Source: Methylotenera versatilis 79 | GTDB taxonomy: Bacteria > Pseudomonadota > Gammaproteobacteria > Burkholderiales > Methylophilaceae | Direction of reading: 5' to 3' | Length of the DNA: 64,000 bases | Assembly: GCF_000384375.1 (NCBI RefSeq) | Contig: NZ_ARVX01000001.1 | Location: 1,798,001-1,862,000, forward strand | Part shown: positions 29,543 to 38,353 of the stretch, one piece after another | How the letters are laid out: each line of letters opens with the position of its first letter | Numbering within the stretch: position 1 is the first letter of the stretch | Notes under the pieces: generated by a model | Seen by the model: only the letters and a program-made list of their open reading frames with translations | Databases searched by the model: none | What the model was told of the DNA's origin: nothing | Translations under genes and position numbers: made by a program

Positions 29543-30769
29543 ATGAAACTAGGCACTCCTCTTACATCCTCAGCAACCAAAGTGATGTTGCTGGGTAGCG
29601 GCGAACTTGGCAAAGAAGTGATTATTGCATTGCAACGTTTTGGCGTAGAAGTCATTGCAGTCGATCGTTACGCCAATGCGCCTGGCCATCAAGTTGCACA
29701 TCGCGCTTACACCATCGATATGACAGATGCTGCCGCACTTAAAGCATTGATTAAAAAAGAGAGTCCACATTTTATCGTGCCAGAGATCGAAGCATTGAAC
29801 ACAGATGCCTTGGCTGATATTGAAAATGAAGGCTCAGCGACAGTTATACCAACAGTCAAAGCTGTGCAATTAACCATGAACCGTGAAGGTATTCGTCGCT
29901 TAGCGGCTGAAGAGTTGCAATTACCGGTATCACCTTATGCGTTTGCGCGCAGCGAAACCGAATTACAAGCCGCGATTGATGGCAAAAGTAACATAAGCAA
30001 AACCGCTATTGGCTACCCGTGCTTTATTAAGCCGACTATGTCCTCCAGTGGCAAAGGCCAATCGCGCATCACGCAAGCCAGTGAGGTAAAAGCCGCTTGG
30101 GATTATGCCGCAACTGGCGGGCGTGTGAATCAAGGTGTGGTGATTGTAGAAGGTCAAATTGACTTTGATTATGAAATTACCTTGTTAACGGTACGTGCAA
30201 AAAACGCATCGGGCGAAACGCAAACTTATTTCTGCGAGCCGATTGGCCATGTGCAAAAAAATGGTGATTATATTGAAAGTTGGCAACCACAGAAAATGAC
30301 TACCAATGCGCTTAAATCGGCACAACATATCGCTAAAACGATTACGGATAGCTTGGGCGGACTTGGACTGTTCGGCGTAGAGCTATTTGTTAAAGATGAC
30401 CAAGTTTGGTTCAGCGAAGTGAGTCCACGTCCGCATGACACTGGCATGGTCACGATGTGTTCACAACGATTAAGCGAGTTTGAATTACACGCGCGCGCCA
30501 TTTTAGGTTTACCTGTCGATGTGAGCATGAAAGAAGCGGGCGCCAGCGCGGTTATTTATGGCGGTGTTGATAGCGTTAACTTGCAATATGATGGGCTAGA
30601 AGCTGCTTTAAACGTACCTGGGAGCGATGTTCGCTTATTCGGCAAGCCAGAATCCTTTGCACGCCGCCGAATGGGTGTAGCGTTGGCAGTCGGTAAAGAT
30701 ACAGATGAAGCTAGAACACGTGCAAAATTAGCGGCCAGCTTGGTAAAGCCAAGCGCTGCGAAAGCATAA
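29543..30769 (+). CDS. purT: Formate-dependent phosphoribosylglycinamide formyltransferase PurT
   Basis: A 408-residue ATP-grasp enzyme, family length about 390-400. It has the N-terminal pre-ATP-grasp Rossmann domain ([19 protein letters not shown]), the ATP-grasp core ([28 protein letters not shown]) and the metal-binding region [15 protein letters not shown]. It makes formyl-GAR from GAR, ATP and formate in purine synthesis. In a methylotroph formate is abundant from formaldehyde oxidation, so this formate-using route fits the metabolism, including the fhc genes elsewhere in the window. The preceding 180 bp hold no gene. Confidence 0.96.
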   Translation: MKLGTPLTSSATKVMLLGSGELGKEVIIALQRFGVEVIAVDRYANAPGHQVAHRAYTIDMTDAAALKALIKKESPHFIVPEIEALNTDALADIENEGSATVIPTVKAVQLTMNREGIRRLAAEELQLPVSPYAFARSETELQAAIDGKSNISKTAIGYPCFIKPTMSSSGKGQSRITQASEVKAAWDYAATGGRVNQGVVIVEGQIDFDYEITLLTVRAKNASGETQTYFCEPIGHVQKNGDYIESWQPQKMTTNALKSAQHIAKTITDSLGGLGLFGVELFVKDDQVWFSEVSPRPHDTGMVTMCSQRLSEFELHARAILGLPVDVSMKEAGASAVIYGGVDSVNLQYDGLEAALNVPGSDVRLFGKPESFARRRMGVALAVGKDTDEARTRAKLAASLVKPSAAKA

Positions 30770-30856
30770 TTATCTGAAACCAAATTATCTCAACACGAAT
30801 ATTTCACCCAAGTATTTCAAGCCAGTATTTCGGCCAAGTAAAAGACTTTAAATTAT

Positions 30857-31282
30857 ATGTTAGACAAAATACAAGAAGCTGGCAGCAGTAAATCGACGTT
30901 TTATACCTTATTGGGCGGCGAACAGGGCGGCACAGCTGCGGTTCGCCAGTTAGTCGATACGTTTTATGACGTGATGGATAGCGACCCTAAAGCAGCGACA
31001 ATTCGTGCCATGCATCCAGCCGAATTAACTGGTTCGCGTGAAAAATTATTTATGTTTTTAACCGGCTGGACAGGTGGGCCACAACTATACATAGAGCGCT
31101 ACGGCAATCCATTTCTGCGCCGTAGACACTTACCGTTTAGTATCGGCGAAAATGAACGTGACCAATGGATGTATTGCATGATAAAGGCCATGCAAACATT
31201 AAAAATGGATGAATTGTTAATGCAAAAATTAGCTGAACAATTGTACGGCGTGGCAGATTTTATGCGTAATCGTGAGGCTTAA
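30857..31282 (+). CDS. Group 2 truncated haemoglobin
   Basis: A 141-residue protein with the two-over-two globin pattern of trHbO: LLGGEQGGTAAVRQLVDTFYD (B helix Tyr), the proximal His in RRRHLPFSIG and a Trp at G8 (ERDQWMYCM). Group 2 truncated globins bind O2 and NO and are linked to oxygen transfer or nitrosative stress. It lies 87 bp after purT on the same strand; co-transcription is possible. Physiological role inferred from the family only. Confidence 0.9.
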   Translation: MLDKIQEAGSSKSTFYTLLGGEQGGTAAVRQLVDTFYDVMDSDPKAATIRAMHPAELTGSREKLFMFLTGWTGGPQLYIERYGNPFLRRRHLPFSIGENERDQWMYCMIKAMQTLKMDELLMQKLAEQLYGVADFMRNREA

Positions 31283-31457
31283 TAAACGCTTCAAAAAGTT
31301 TAATCCACAATAAAAATCAAAACACTGTGAATCCATAATTATTGCTGAATAAATACAGCAATTAGTGTGTTAATGCACTGAAAACATTGAAAATTAGCTA
31401 ACAGACAATCTTACTGCTATAGTCATTAAAAATAACGGTTAATGTCAGGGGTTTCGC

Positions 31458-34244
31458 TTGGCTAATAGCAGATTTCCTAAAAACAGACTCTCAAAAAAAG
31501 CTGCTGGCTTTTTGAGCTTGTTTTTTTTCATACTGTTGCCCGTTTTGGTTTATTCACAGCCGGCTTATTCACAGTCGGTTTATTCACCACAAGTAGCCGA
31601 TTTAAATCGCATCAGTGATTTATCACAATCCCCGTTTATTTTTGCAGTCATCAGCCAAGCATTTTTGTCTCAAGCGCACTGGTTAATCGCCTATAAACTG
31701 GAAGTAACATTAGTCCTGTTTTTTATACTTTCACTTATTTTATTTAGCCTGTGGTGGTTGAATTGGCGCATTAAAACGCAGGTCAAGCAAAAATTTCTAA
31801 CGCCAAATCAGGGTTTAGAAACACTCTATAAACGCATCTCTTTTCCCACAAAAAGAATTTTGATGATCGGGCTGCTGTTTGTTAGTGGCTTGGTCGTGCT
31901 GTATTTACATCTGGTTTTTACCTATCAATATTATGCAGACCAACGCTTTGTGCAATGGGCTAGTGCTGGCTTTTTTGTATTTGTTTTGTATGGCGGTTAT
32001 CTATTTGGCAACCTTAAACGCAGTCAGCAATTAGAAAAACTGATTAATAAACTGCATGTACAAAATGTCGATAAAAAAATAGCACAAGACAAATTATTGC
32101 AAAGTGAGCACCGTTTGCAGCGTCAAAATGCCAGTTTGGCGCATTTAGCCTCTATGCAATTGGGTAATTGGCAAAATCCAGAAGCCATATTTAGAGAAAT
32201 TGCCGAAGTCTCAGCTGAAGCGTTAGACGTAGAGCGCGTGAGTATATGGCGATTCAGTGACGATTTTAAACAGCTTGAATGTTTAAGCTTGTATGTTAGA
32301 TCTCAACATTTGCACACAGTATCGCAGCCGTTAATCACCGAACAATTACCTGAGTATTTCAAACATCTTAAACAAAACCGTGTGATTGCCGTGAATGATG
32401 TGCGTCATCATGCAGCAACGGCCGAGTTTACCAAGGAGTATTTACAGGACAATCACATTGGCGCCATATTGGATGGCACTATTTGGTTAAATAACGAGAT
32501 GATTGGTGTGATTTGCCACGAGCATGTGGGCGGGCCACGCGAGTGGACGATCGATGAGCAAAACTTTGTCGGCTCGATTACCGATTTAGCGCGATTGACG
32601 ATAGAAGCACAAAAACGCCAGCAAGTAGAGGCGGATTTATCGCATCAGCAAAAACATCTGGAAACCATCGTTCAAAAACGCACTGCATCCATTGAAAACA
32701 ATGCCAAATTATTTCGATTTTTGGTAGAACGCGCGCCAGTCAGTATTTTATATATGAATATTGCCAATGAGATTATTGAAATGAATCCCGAGGCTGAACG
32801 TATATCAGGCTATAGCCGAGAATTTGCGATAGGTAAAACTTATCAAGAATTATTTGCGACCAAACAAAATAAACAGCAATTGCTTCAGATAGAAAAACAG
32901 ATTGCTTATGGAGAGAAAATACAGGGGCAAGAGTTGTCGATTCGTTGCGCAGATGGCAGCACGGCAGATTTAGCTATTTCACGTAGCATGGCGCTTGATG
33001 ATGACAATAATCCGGTGATTATTTCTATCGGCCAGGACATGAGCAAACAAAGAGCTTTAGAAGTTAACGCTAAAAAACTGCTAGAAAGTGAAAAACGCTA
33101 CAGTTATGTTGTAGAGCATGCACCTTTACCCATTTTGATTATTGATAATAAAGGCTTGATTATCGAGGCCAATCCAGAAGCAATTTCTGCGGCAGGTTAT
33201 AACAGAGCGACAATGATTGGTGAAAATTTCATTGAGTTAATCGTTGCAAAAGAATCACGAAAAAAAGCCATAGCCGCTGCGGCGCGCGCCATGAAAGGCG
33301 AGGATTTTCGCGCCATTGAGTTGTTGCTGCAAAATGCAGCTGGCGAAAAATATGAATATCAATGCTCAATCGGCGCGGTAGGCGAAAATGTCGGTGACCA
33401 AGGGAAATTGGTTGCAATCGCACTAGATATCTCTCAGCAAAAAATCTTGCAAGCAAGCTTGATTAAAGCGCGTGAAGCGGCTGAATCAGCTGATCGAATC
33501 AAATCCATGTTTGTGGCTTCTATGTCACACGAGTTACGTACACCATTAAATTCCATTATTGGTTTTTTGGGTGTGGTATTGCAAGGCATGTCGGGCGAGC
33601 TGAATTTTAAGCAAAAAGATCAGTTAAGTCGCGCCTATCATTCTGCTAAACATCTGTTATCGCTGATTACCGATGTGATTGATATTTCTAAGATTGAAGC
33701 GGGTTTTTTGCAAGTGCATATTGAGCAGTTTGAGTTAATGCCTTTGTTAACTGAAGTTGAGCAAGCGATTGAGCATATTGTGACTGAAAAAAATCTACTG
33801 GTGACGATTGATTGTGCTGATGGATTGCAGCTGGAAACAGACCGCAAGCGTTTGTATCAAGTCATCCTTAATGTAGCCAGCAACGCGGTTAAATATACCG
33901 TAAAAGGTTCGATATATATTAAAGCACAGTTAGAAAATGATTGGCTGACGATTAGTGTGCAAGACACGGGAATTGGTATCGGTGAAGCGGATTTAGCGCA
34001 CTTATTTAAACCGTTTGAACGCATTGATTCGCCATTGAAAATCAAAACGTTGGGCACTGGTTTAGGCTTGTACTTAACCCGTAAAATCTTGGCACAGTTG
34101 CTCAGCGGAACAGTTCAGGTGCAAAGCGAACTGAATGAAGGCAGTATTTTTACGATTAAAATACCTGCCAAAATTTCAGAAACTGAGCTTGAACAAACGG
34201 CTTCTATTTTAGACGAATCACCATCAGGGAAATCCCAATCATGA
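31458..34244 (+). CDS. Membrane sensor histidine kinase (GAF-PAS-PAS-HisKA-HATPase)
   Basis: A 928-residue kinase. An N-terminal hydrophobic segment (17-33) is followed by a short periplasmic stretch with a five-residue repeat (33-47), then three more TM segments (about 82-101, 132-154, 165-185). Cytoplasmic modules: GAF (about 235-375), PAS (about 415-535), PAS (about 545-665), HisKA with phospho-acceptor H691 (MSHELRTPLNS) and HATPase (about 785-905; N-box NVASNAVKYT, DTGIGI, GTGLGLYL). It starts at TTG with CAGGGG 7 nt upstream. It overlaps the next receiver gene by 4 bp, so kinase and receiver are a cognate pair. Signal unknown. Confidence 0.92.
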   Translation: MANSRFPKNRLSKKAAGFLSLFFFILLPVLVYSQPAYSQSVYSPQVADLNRISDLSQSPFIFAVISQAFLSQAHWLIAYKLEVTLVLFFILSLILFSLWWLNWRIKTQVKQKFLTPNQGLETLYKRISFPTKRILMIGLLFVSGLVVLYLHLVFTYQYYADQRFVQWASAGFFVFVLYGGYLFGNLKRSQQLEKLINKLHVQNVDKKIAQDKLLQSEHRLQRQNASLAHLASMQLGNWQNPEAIFREIAEVSAEALDVERVSIWRFSDDFKQLECLSLYVRSQHLHTVSQPLITEQLPEYFKHLKQNRVIAVNDVRHHAATAEFTKEYLQDNHIGAILDGTIWLNNEMIGVICHEHVGGPREWTIDEQNFVGSITDLARLTIEAQKRQQVEADLSHQQKHLETIVQKRTASIENNAKLFRFLVERAPVSILYMNIANEIIEMNPEAERISGYSREFAIGKTYQELFATKQNKQQLLQIEKQIAYGEKIQGQELSIRCADGSTADLAISRSMALDDDNNPVIISIGQDMSKQRALEVNAKKLLESEKRYSYVVEHAPLPILIIDNKGLIIEANPEAISAAGYNRATMIGENFIELIVAKESRKKAIAAAARAMKGEDFRAIELLLQNAAGEKYEYQCSIGAVGENVGDQGKLVAIALDISQQKILQASLIKAREAAESADRIKSMFVASMSHELRTPLNSIIGFLGVVLQGMSGELNFKQKDQLSRAYHSAKHLLSLITDVIDISKIEAGFLQVHIEQFELMPLLTEVEQAIEHIVTEKNLLVTIDCADGLQLETDRKRLYQVILNVASNAVKYTVKGSIYIKAQLENDWLTISVQDTGIGIGEADLAHLFKPFERIDSPLKIKTLGTGLGLYLTRKILAQLLSGTVQVQSELNEGSIFTIKIPAKISETELEQTASILDESPSGKSQS
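31550..31594 (+). repeat. Three 15-bp tandem repeats inside the kinase gene
   Basis: Units TTATTCACAGCCGGC, TTATTCACAGTCGGT and TTATTCACCACAAGT encode Tyr-Ser-Gln-Pro-Ala, Tyr-Ser-Gln-Ser-Val and Tyr-Ser-Pro-Gln-Val. The repeat is in frame, directly after the first hydrophobic segment, so copy changes would alter linker length without a frameshift. Confidence 0.8.
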
Positions 34245-34618
34245 CAGTCGCTTTGATCATAGAAGATAACGAAAATAACCTGGAATTGATTCGATTTATT
34301 TTAGAAGAGGCGAACTATAAAACGCGTTTTGCGATGACTGGATTAGAAGGCGTTAAACAGGCAACGACAATTCCGCCAGATTTCATAATTTTAGATATAC
34401 AATTACCTGATATTAACGGTTTGGAAGTGCTAAAACGCATTAGAGCGCATCCAGCAGGTAAGCAAGTGCCGATTATTGCAATGACTTCTTATGCGATGTC
34501 GGGCGACCGTGAAAGACTGTTGGCAGCAGGTTGTACCAGTTATATTGAAAAGCCGATTGATCCAATGTCGGTGATTCAACAAATTGAGCTAGTAATTAAC
34601 AAACAAAATAAGTATTAA
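34241..34618 (+). CDS. Stand-alone receiver (DivK/CheY-like response regulator)
   Basis: A 125-residue single receiver domain with ED at 8-9, phospho-acceptor D52 (ILDIQLPDING), switch Thr in MTSYAMSG and Lys in YIEKPIDP. The ALIIEDNENNLELI opening is typical of DivK-like receivers encoded with large hybrid-type kinases. It has no output domain, so it must act by protein contact or phosphorelay. It is translationally coupled to the kinase gene (ATGA) and followed 49 bp later by the GGDEF-EAL protein. Confidence 0.92.
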   Translation: MTVALIIEDNENNLELIRFILEEANYKTRFAMTGLEGVKQATTIPPDFIILDIQLPDINGLEVLKRIRAHPAGKQVPIIAMTSYAMSGDRERLLAAGCTSYIEKPIDPMSVIQQIELVINKQNKY

Positions 34619-34667
34619 CAAAAAATAAACTTAAAAAAACAAAAAAAATAACAAGGTGAGGTGCTGT

Positions 34668-36806
34668 GTGAAAATTTTAGTTGTAGAAGATGATGAGAAC
34701 TCTAGGCAGTTATTAGAAACCGTATTAACGGCAAAAGGCTATGAAGTCGCCAGTTTTGATAATGGTTTAAAAGCGTTATCTCATCTACAAACCCAGGATG
34801 TCAATCTGATTATTTCAGATATTTTGATGCCAGAAATGGATGGATACGGCTTATGTCGTGCCGTTAAACAAAATCAAAACCTGCAGCATATCCCACTTAT
34901 TTTTTACACCGCGACTTACACCTCAGAGCAAGACAAAAAATTTGCCTTATCACTTGGCGCAACTAAGTTTTTAATCAAACCTATGTTAATGCCAGAGTTA
35001 ATGGATATTATCGACGAAGTTTTAAATTCAAATGGGCCAGCAGACTTACCCAGAAGTCGCGGATTATATCGCGGTAGCCCGCTTAAACTGGATAAACAGC
35101 ATGCAGATCGCGTACGCAGCAAACTAGATCAAAAAATAATTGAGTTGAGTGAAGAAAGAGAAAAACTCATCGCCAGTGAAGCGCGTTTTAGAGATTTTGC
35201 CGAAGCCTCTGCAGATTGGTTTTGGGAATCAGATGAGTACTTAAAAATTTTCGCGGTGACTGGCGGGCCAAAAGGCTTAAGTTTTTACAGTCTGACTGAT
35301 TTGGCAGAAGCTTCTCATAGCCACAGCTCTAACGAAATGCTGAAAACCTTGCAAGGGCATAAACGCTTTTCGGATTATGTCGTGCACTTTACCGATGAAG
35401 CTGGAAAATTGGTTTATTTGCGCGTGTCGGGCAAGCCTGTATTTGCAAATAATGGCAATTTTGTTGGTTATCGTGGCGTAGGTCGCGACGTGAGCGAAAC
35501 GATTGCGCTAAATCGCAAAGTCGAGTTTTTGGCATCGCATGATGAGTTAACTGGTTTGCCGAATCGCAGCATGTTCAGGCAGCGATTGGAACATGCTGTC
35601 ACAAAAGCGGCGCGTACTGGTAATCAAGTTCTATTACTATTTTTTGATTTAGATCATTTTAAAATGGTCAACGATACGCTTGGTCACGAAGTGGGCGACC
35701 AACTATTGATTATGGCGACTAAGCGCATCACAGAACGCGTGCGCGCAACGGATGTGTTATGTAGGCTGGGCGGTGACGAGTTTGTGATGATTATGGAAGG
35801 CGCATCGCCGCAAGATGGTCATCGTTTAGTGCGTGACATCATTGCGGCATTTTCCGTCCCGTTTGAGATGCATCAGCAAAAAGTATATAGCACGGTCAGT
35901 ATAGGCGTCAGCGTTTATCCCGATGACACGACTGATACGCAAACGTTATTGGTCTATGCCGATTTAGCGATGTATCGCGCCAAACAAAATGGTCGAAATG
36001 ACTTTGAGTTCTATACTACTAATCTTAATTTTATTGCGCATCAATGGTTGGAAATGGAACATGGTATTCGCCATGCGCTGAAAGAAAAACAGCTGTTTAT
36101 TATGTATCAACCGCAATTGGAAAATACGCATAATCAATTGATTGGAATGGAAGCATTAATTCGCTGGCGACATCCAGAGCGAGGCCTCATTCCGCCATTA
36201 GAATTCATTAAAATTGCAGAGCAATCTTCGCTGATCAATCAAATTGGCGAATGGGTGTTAGAGGCAACTTGTAAGCAAATGCGCGCATGGCTGGATAAAA
36301 AATTTAACGTGCCGCGCGTGTCGATTAATATTTCTGCGCGCCATTTACGTTCAGATAATTTAATCAAAATGTTGAATGCTATACCCGCAAAATATGCGAT
36401 TACGCCATCCATGTTGTGTATTGAAATTACCGAATACGCGCTGTTAGAAGAAGTCGATGTTGTTAAAAACAATATGCGCTTAATTAAAGATTTGGGTTTT
36501 CATATTTCGCTAGATGATTTTGGTATGGGGCATTCATCGCTGTTATATCTTAAACGTTGGGCCGTGGATGAAGTGAAAATTGACCGTTCATTTGTCGATG
36601 GTTTGGTCAATAGTGAAGAAGACCGCGTCATTGTTAAAGCGATTGTTGCTCTCGGTGATGCGCTGGGCTTGGATTTAGTGGCAGAAGGAGTAGAAAATCA
36701 AGAGCAAGCGGATATTCTAATTACAAGCGGATGCAAAAAAGTACAAGGCTATTTCTATTCGCCGCCATTAGAAGCAAAAGAAATGGAAACCTGGCTTAAA
36801 AAATAG
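34668..36806 (+). CDS. Response regulator with PAS, GGDEF and EAL domains (c-di-GMP turnover)
   Basis: A 712-residue protein. Its receiver (about 1-120) contains SDILMPEMDG with the phospho-acceptor Asp; a short coiled linker, a PAS domain (about 165-285), GGDEF (about 295-455) and EAL (about 470-710) follow. The diguanylate cyclase motif is intact (LGGDEFV, from about 367), as are the phosphodiesterase signatures (MEALIRWRHP at 494-503; DDFGMGHSSL, the catalytic loop with Met and His variants). Both activities are therefore possible. A GTG at 34656 is in frame, but AAGGTGAGG overlaps it and lies 5-6 nt before the GTG at 34668, giving MKILVVEDD, the normal receiver N-terminus. It is the likely output of the kinase two genes upstream. 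Confidence 0.92.
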   Translation: MKILVVEDDENSRQLLETVLTAKGYEVASFDNGLKALSHLQTQDVNLIISDILMPEMDGYGLCRAVKQNQNLQHIPLIFYTATYTSEQDKKFALSLGATKFLIKPMLMPELMDIIDEVLNSNGPADLPRSRGLYRGSPLKLDKQHADRVRSKLDQKIIELSEEREKLIASEARFRDFAEASADWFWESDEYLKIFAVTGGPKGLSFYSLTDLAEASHSHSSNEMLKTLQGHKRFSDYVVHFTDEAGKLVYLRVSGKPVFANNGNFVGYRGVGRDVSETIALNRKVEFLASHDELTGLPNRSMFRQRLEHAVTKAARTGNQVLLLFFDLDHFKMVNDTLGHEVGDQLLIMATKRITERVRATDVLCRLGGDEFVMIMEGASPQDGHRLVRDIIAAFSVPFEMHQQKVYSTVSIGVSVYPDDTTDTQTLLVYADLAMYRAKQNGRNDFEFYTTNLNFIAHQWLEMEHGIRHALKEKQLFIMYQPQLENTHNQLIGMEALIRWRHPERGLIPPLEFIKIAEQSSLINQIGEWVLEATCKQMRAWLDKKFNVPRVSINISARHLRSDNLIKMLNAIPAKYAITPSMLCIEITEYALLEEVDVVKNNMRLIKDLGFHISLDDFGMGHSSLLYLKRWAVDEVKIDRSFVDGLVNSEEDRVIVKAIVALGDALGLDLVAEGVENQEQADILITSGCKKVQGYFYSPPLEAKEMETWLKK

Positions 36807-36848
36807 CTTTCAAGTTTATTATTATTCAATTTTTGAAAAGTTAACCAT

Positions 36849-36898
36849 AAAAAAGCGTTAAGTTTCTCGTTTAAATTCAACAAGCTTAACGCTTTTTA
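36849..36898. terminator. Bidirectional terminator between convergent operons
   Basis: A perfect 13-bp stem AAAAAGCGTTAAG / CTTAACGCTTTTT with a 22-nt loop and A/T tracts on both sides. It lies between the GGDEF-EAL gene and the helicase gene, which converge. Confidence 0.88.
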
Positions 36899-36903
36899 TC
36901 TCA

Positions 36904-38340
36904 CTATTTTTGAATCGTTCTATTAGTTAACTTTAACCCACCTAATAAAGCCGCTATAGGCGTTTTGCGCGAATTTGCTGGAAAACGCGTATTGCTGTTA
37001 GTTGTCTGTTGAATAGTTGGCTCATAAGGTTTATCAAACCAAGGATCTTTTGATGGTTTACGTGTGTGTTGGCGCGGTTTAGCAGCATGGCGATTCGAAT
37101 CAAGCTTGTCGTTATCTTGCTGCGGTAAACTGCTGGTTTTCTTGCTGCTTGTTGCGCTAGATTGGCGTGTCGCTTTTGCCAAAACTGTCGCATCTGCCTG
37201 TACTTTTTCAATACTGCGTTTAATCAGCTTTTCAATTTCTGCTAAATATTTTTCTTCATCTTCACTGACCAAAGAAATAGCCACACCACTTGCACCCGCA
37301 CGGCCTGTGCGGCCAATGCGATGCACATAATCTTCTGGCGCACTCGGTATTTCGTAATTAATCACCATCGGTAAGTCACTAATATCTAAACCACGTGCCG
37401 CTACATCGGTTGCCACTAAAGCGGTGATTTTGCCTGCTTTAAACGCATCTAAAGCTTCAATGCGTTCTTTTTGACTTTTATCGCCATGAATCGCATCGGC
37501 AGTAATGCCTTCTTTTTGTAAAGCGCGGCTTAATTTGCTGGCAGTGATTTTAGTCTTGGTGAAAATAATCACCTGCTGACTATTAGATTCACTTAATAAA
37601 TGCGTTAACAATGCTTGTTTATCGTTTTGCGCAACCAAATACACTTTTTGAGTAACATTATCATTGGTCGCATTGCTACGAGCTACTTCGATTAATGTGG
37701 GGTTCGTTAAAAAGTCATCGGCTAATTTTTTAATCTCATTAGAAAACGTAGCAGAAAACATCAGGTTTTGACGCTGTTTTGGCAGTAAAGCCAAAATGCG
37801 TTTCAAATCGGGCATAAAGCCCATGTCTAACATTCTGTCCGCTTCATCTAAGACTAAAATCTGTACTTGCGATAGATTCAGTGTTTTTTGCTCAACATGG
37901 TCCAGCAAACGGCCTGGCGTTGCCACCAAGATTTCAATACCAGTTTTTAAGTGCGGTGTTTGGGTTTTAATATCCACGCCACCAAACACGACTAAACTTT
38001 TAAGCGGTGTATATTTAGCATAAACCTTAATACTTTCTTCCACTTGTATCGCCAATTCGCGCGTTGGCGTTAGCACCAATGCACGTATAGGATGTTTTGC
38101 GGGGGAAGTGCTAGGGCTTGCAAAAGGCAATAATTTTTGCAAAATCGGCAGCGCAAAAGCTGCCGTTTTACCTGTACCTGTTTGTGCACCAGCCATCAAA
38201 TCCAAACCTTGCAATGCCAACGGAATGGCTTTGGCTTGAATAGGCGTTGGCGTTGTGTAACCAGTTTCGCTGACCGCTTTTAACAGCGGTGCAGCGAGAC
38301 CTAGTGCATCAAACATAATGGGTTCAGTGGTTGTATCCAT
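36904..38340 (-). CDS. DEAD-box RNA helicase (RhlE-like), second gene of a tandem pair
   Basis: A 478-residue helicase with Q motif (GYTTPTPIQAKAIP), motif I AQTGTGKTAA, Ia PTRELA, II LDEADRMLDMGF, III SAT, V TDVAARGLD and VI HRIGRTGRAG. The C-terminal 100 residues are Lys/Ser/Arg-rich, suited to RNA binding. It resembles RhlE. It starts 13 bp after the stop of the other helicase gene with little ribosome-binding site; an internal ATG at 38316 (M-F-D-A-L-G-L) matches the family start better. It is probably read from the same promoter as its upstream paralogue. Substrate RNA is likely ribosomal or cold-induced structures, by inference. Confidence 0.92.
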   Translation of the reverse strand: MDTTTEPIMFDALGLAAPLLKAVSETGYTTPTPIQAKAIPLALQGLDLMAGAQTGTGKTAAFALPILQKLLPFASPSTSPAKHPIRALVLTPTRELAIQVEESIKVYAKYTPLKSLVVFGGVDIKTQTPHLKTGIEILVATPGRLLDHVEQKTLNLSQVQILVLDEADRMLDMGFMPDLKRILALLPKQRQNLMFSATFSNEIKKLADDFLTNPTLIEVARSNATNDNVTQKVYLVAQNDKQALLTHLLSESNSQQVIIFTKTKITASKLSRALQKEGITADAIHGDKSQKERIEALDAFKAGKITALVATDVAARGLDISDLPMVINYEIPSAPEDYVHRIGRTGRAGASGVAISLVSEDEEKYLAEIEKLIKRSIEKVQADATVLAKATRQSSATSSKKTSSLPQQDNDKLDSNRHAAKPRQHTRKPSKDPWFDKPYEPTIQQTTNSNTRFPANSRKTPIAALLGGLKLTNRTIQK

Positions 38341-38353
38341 TTAACTGGTTTTC

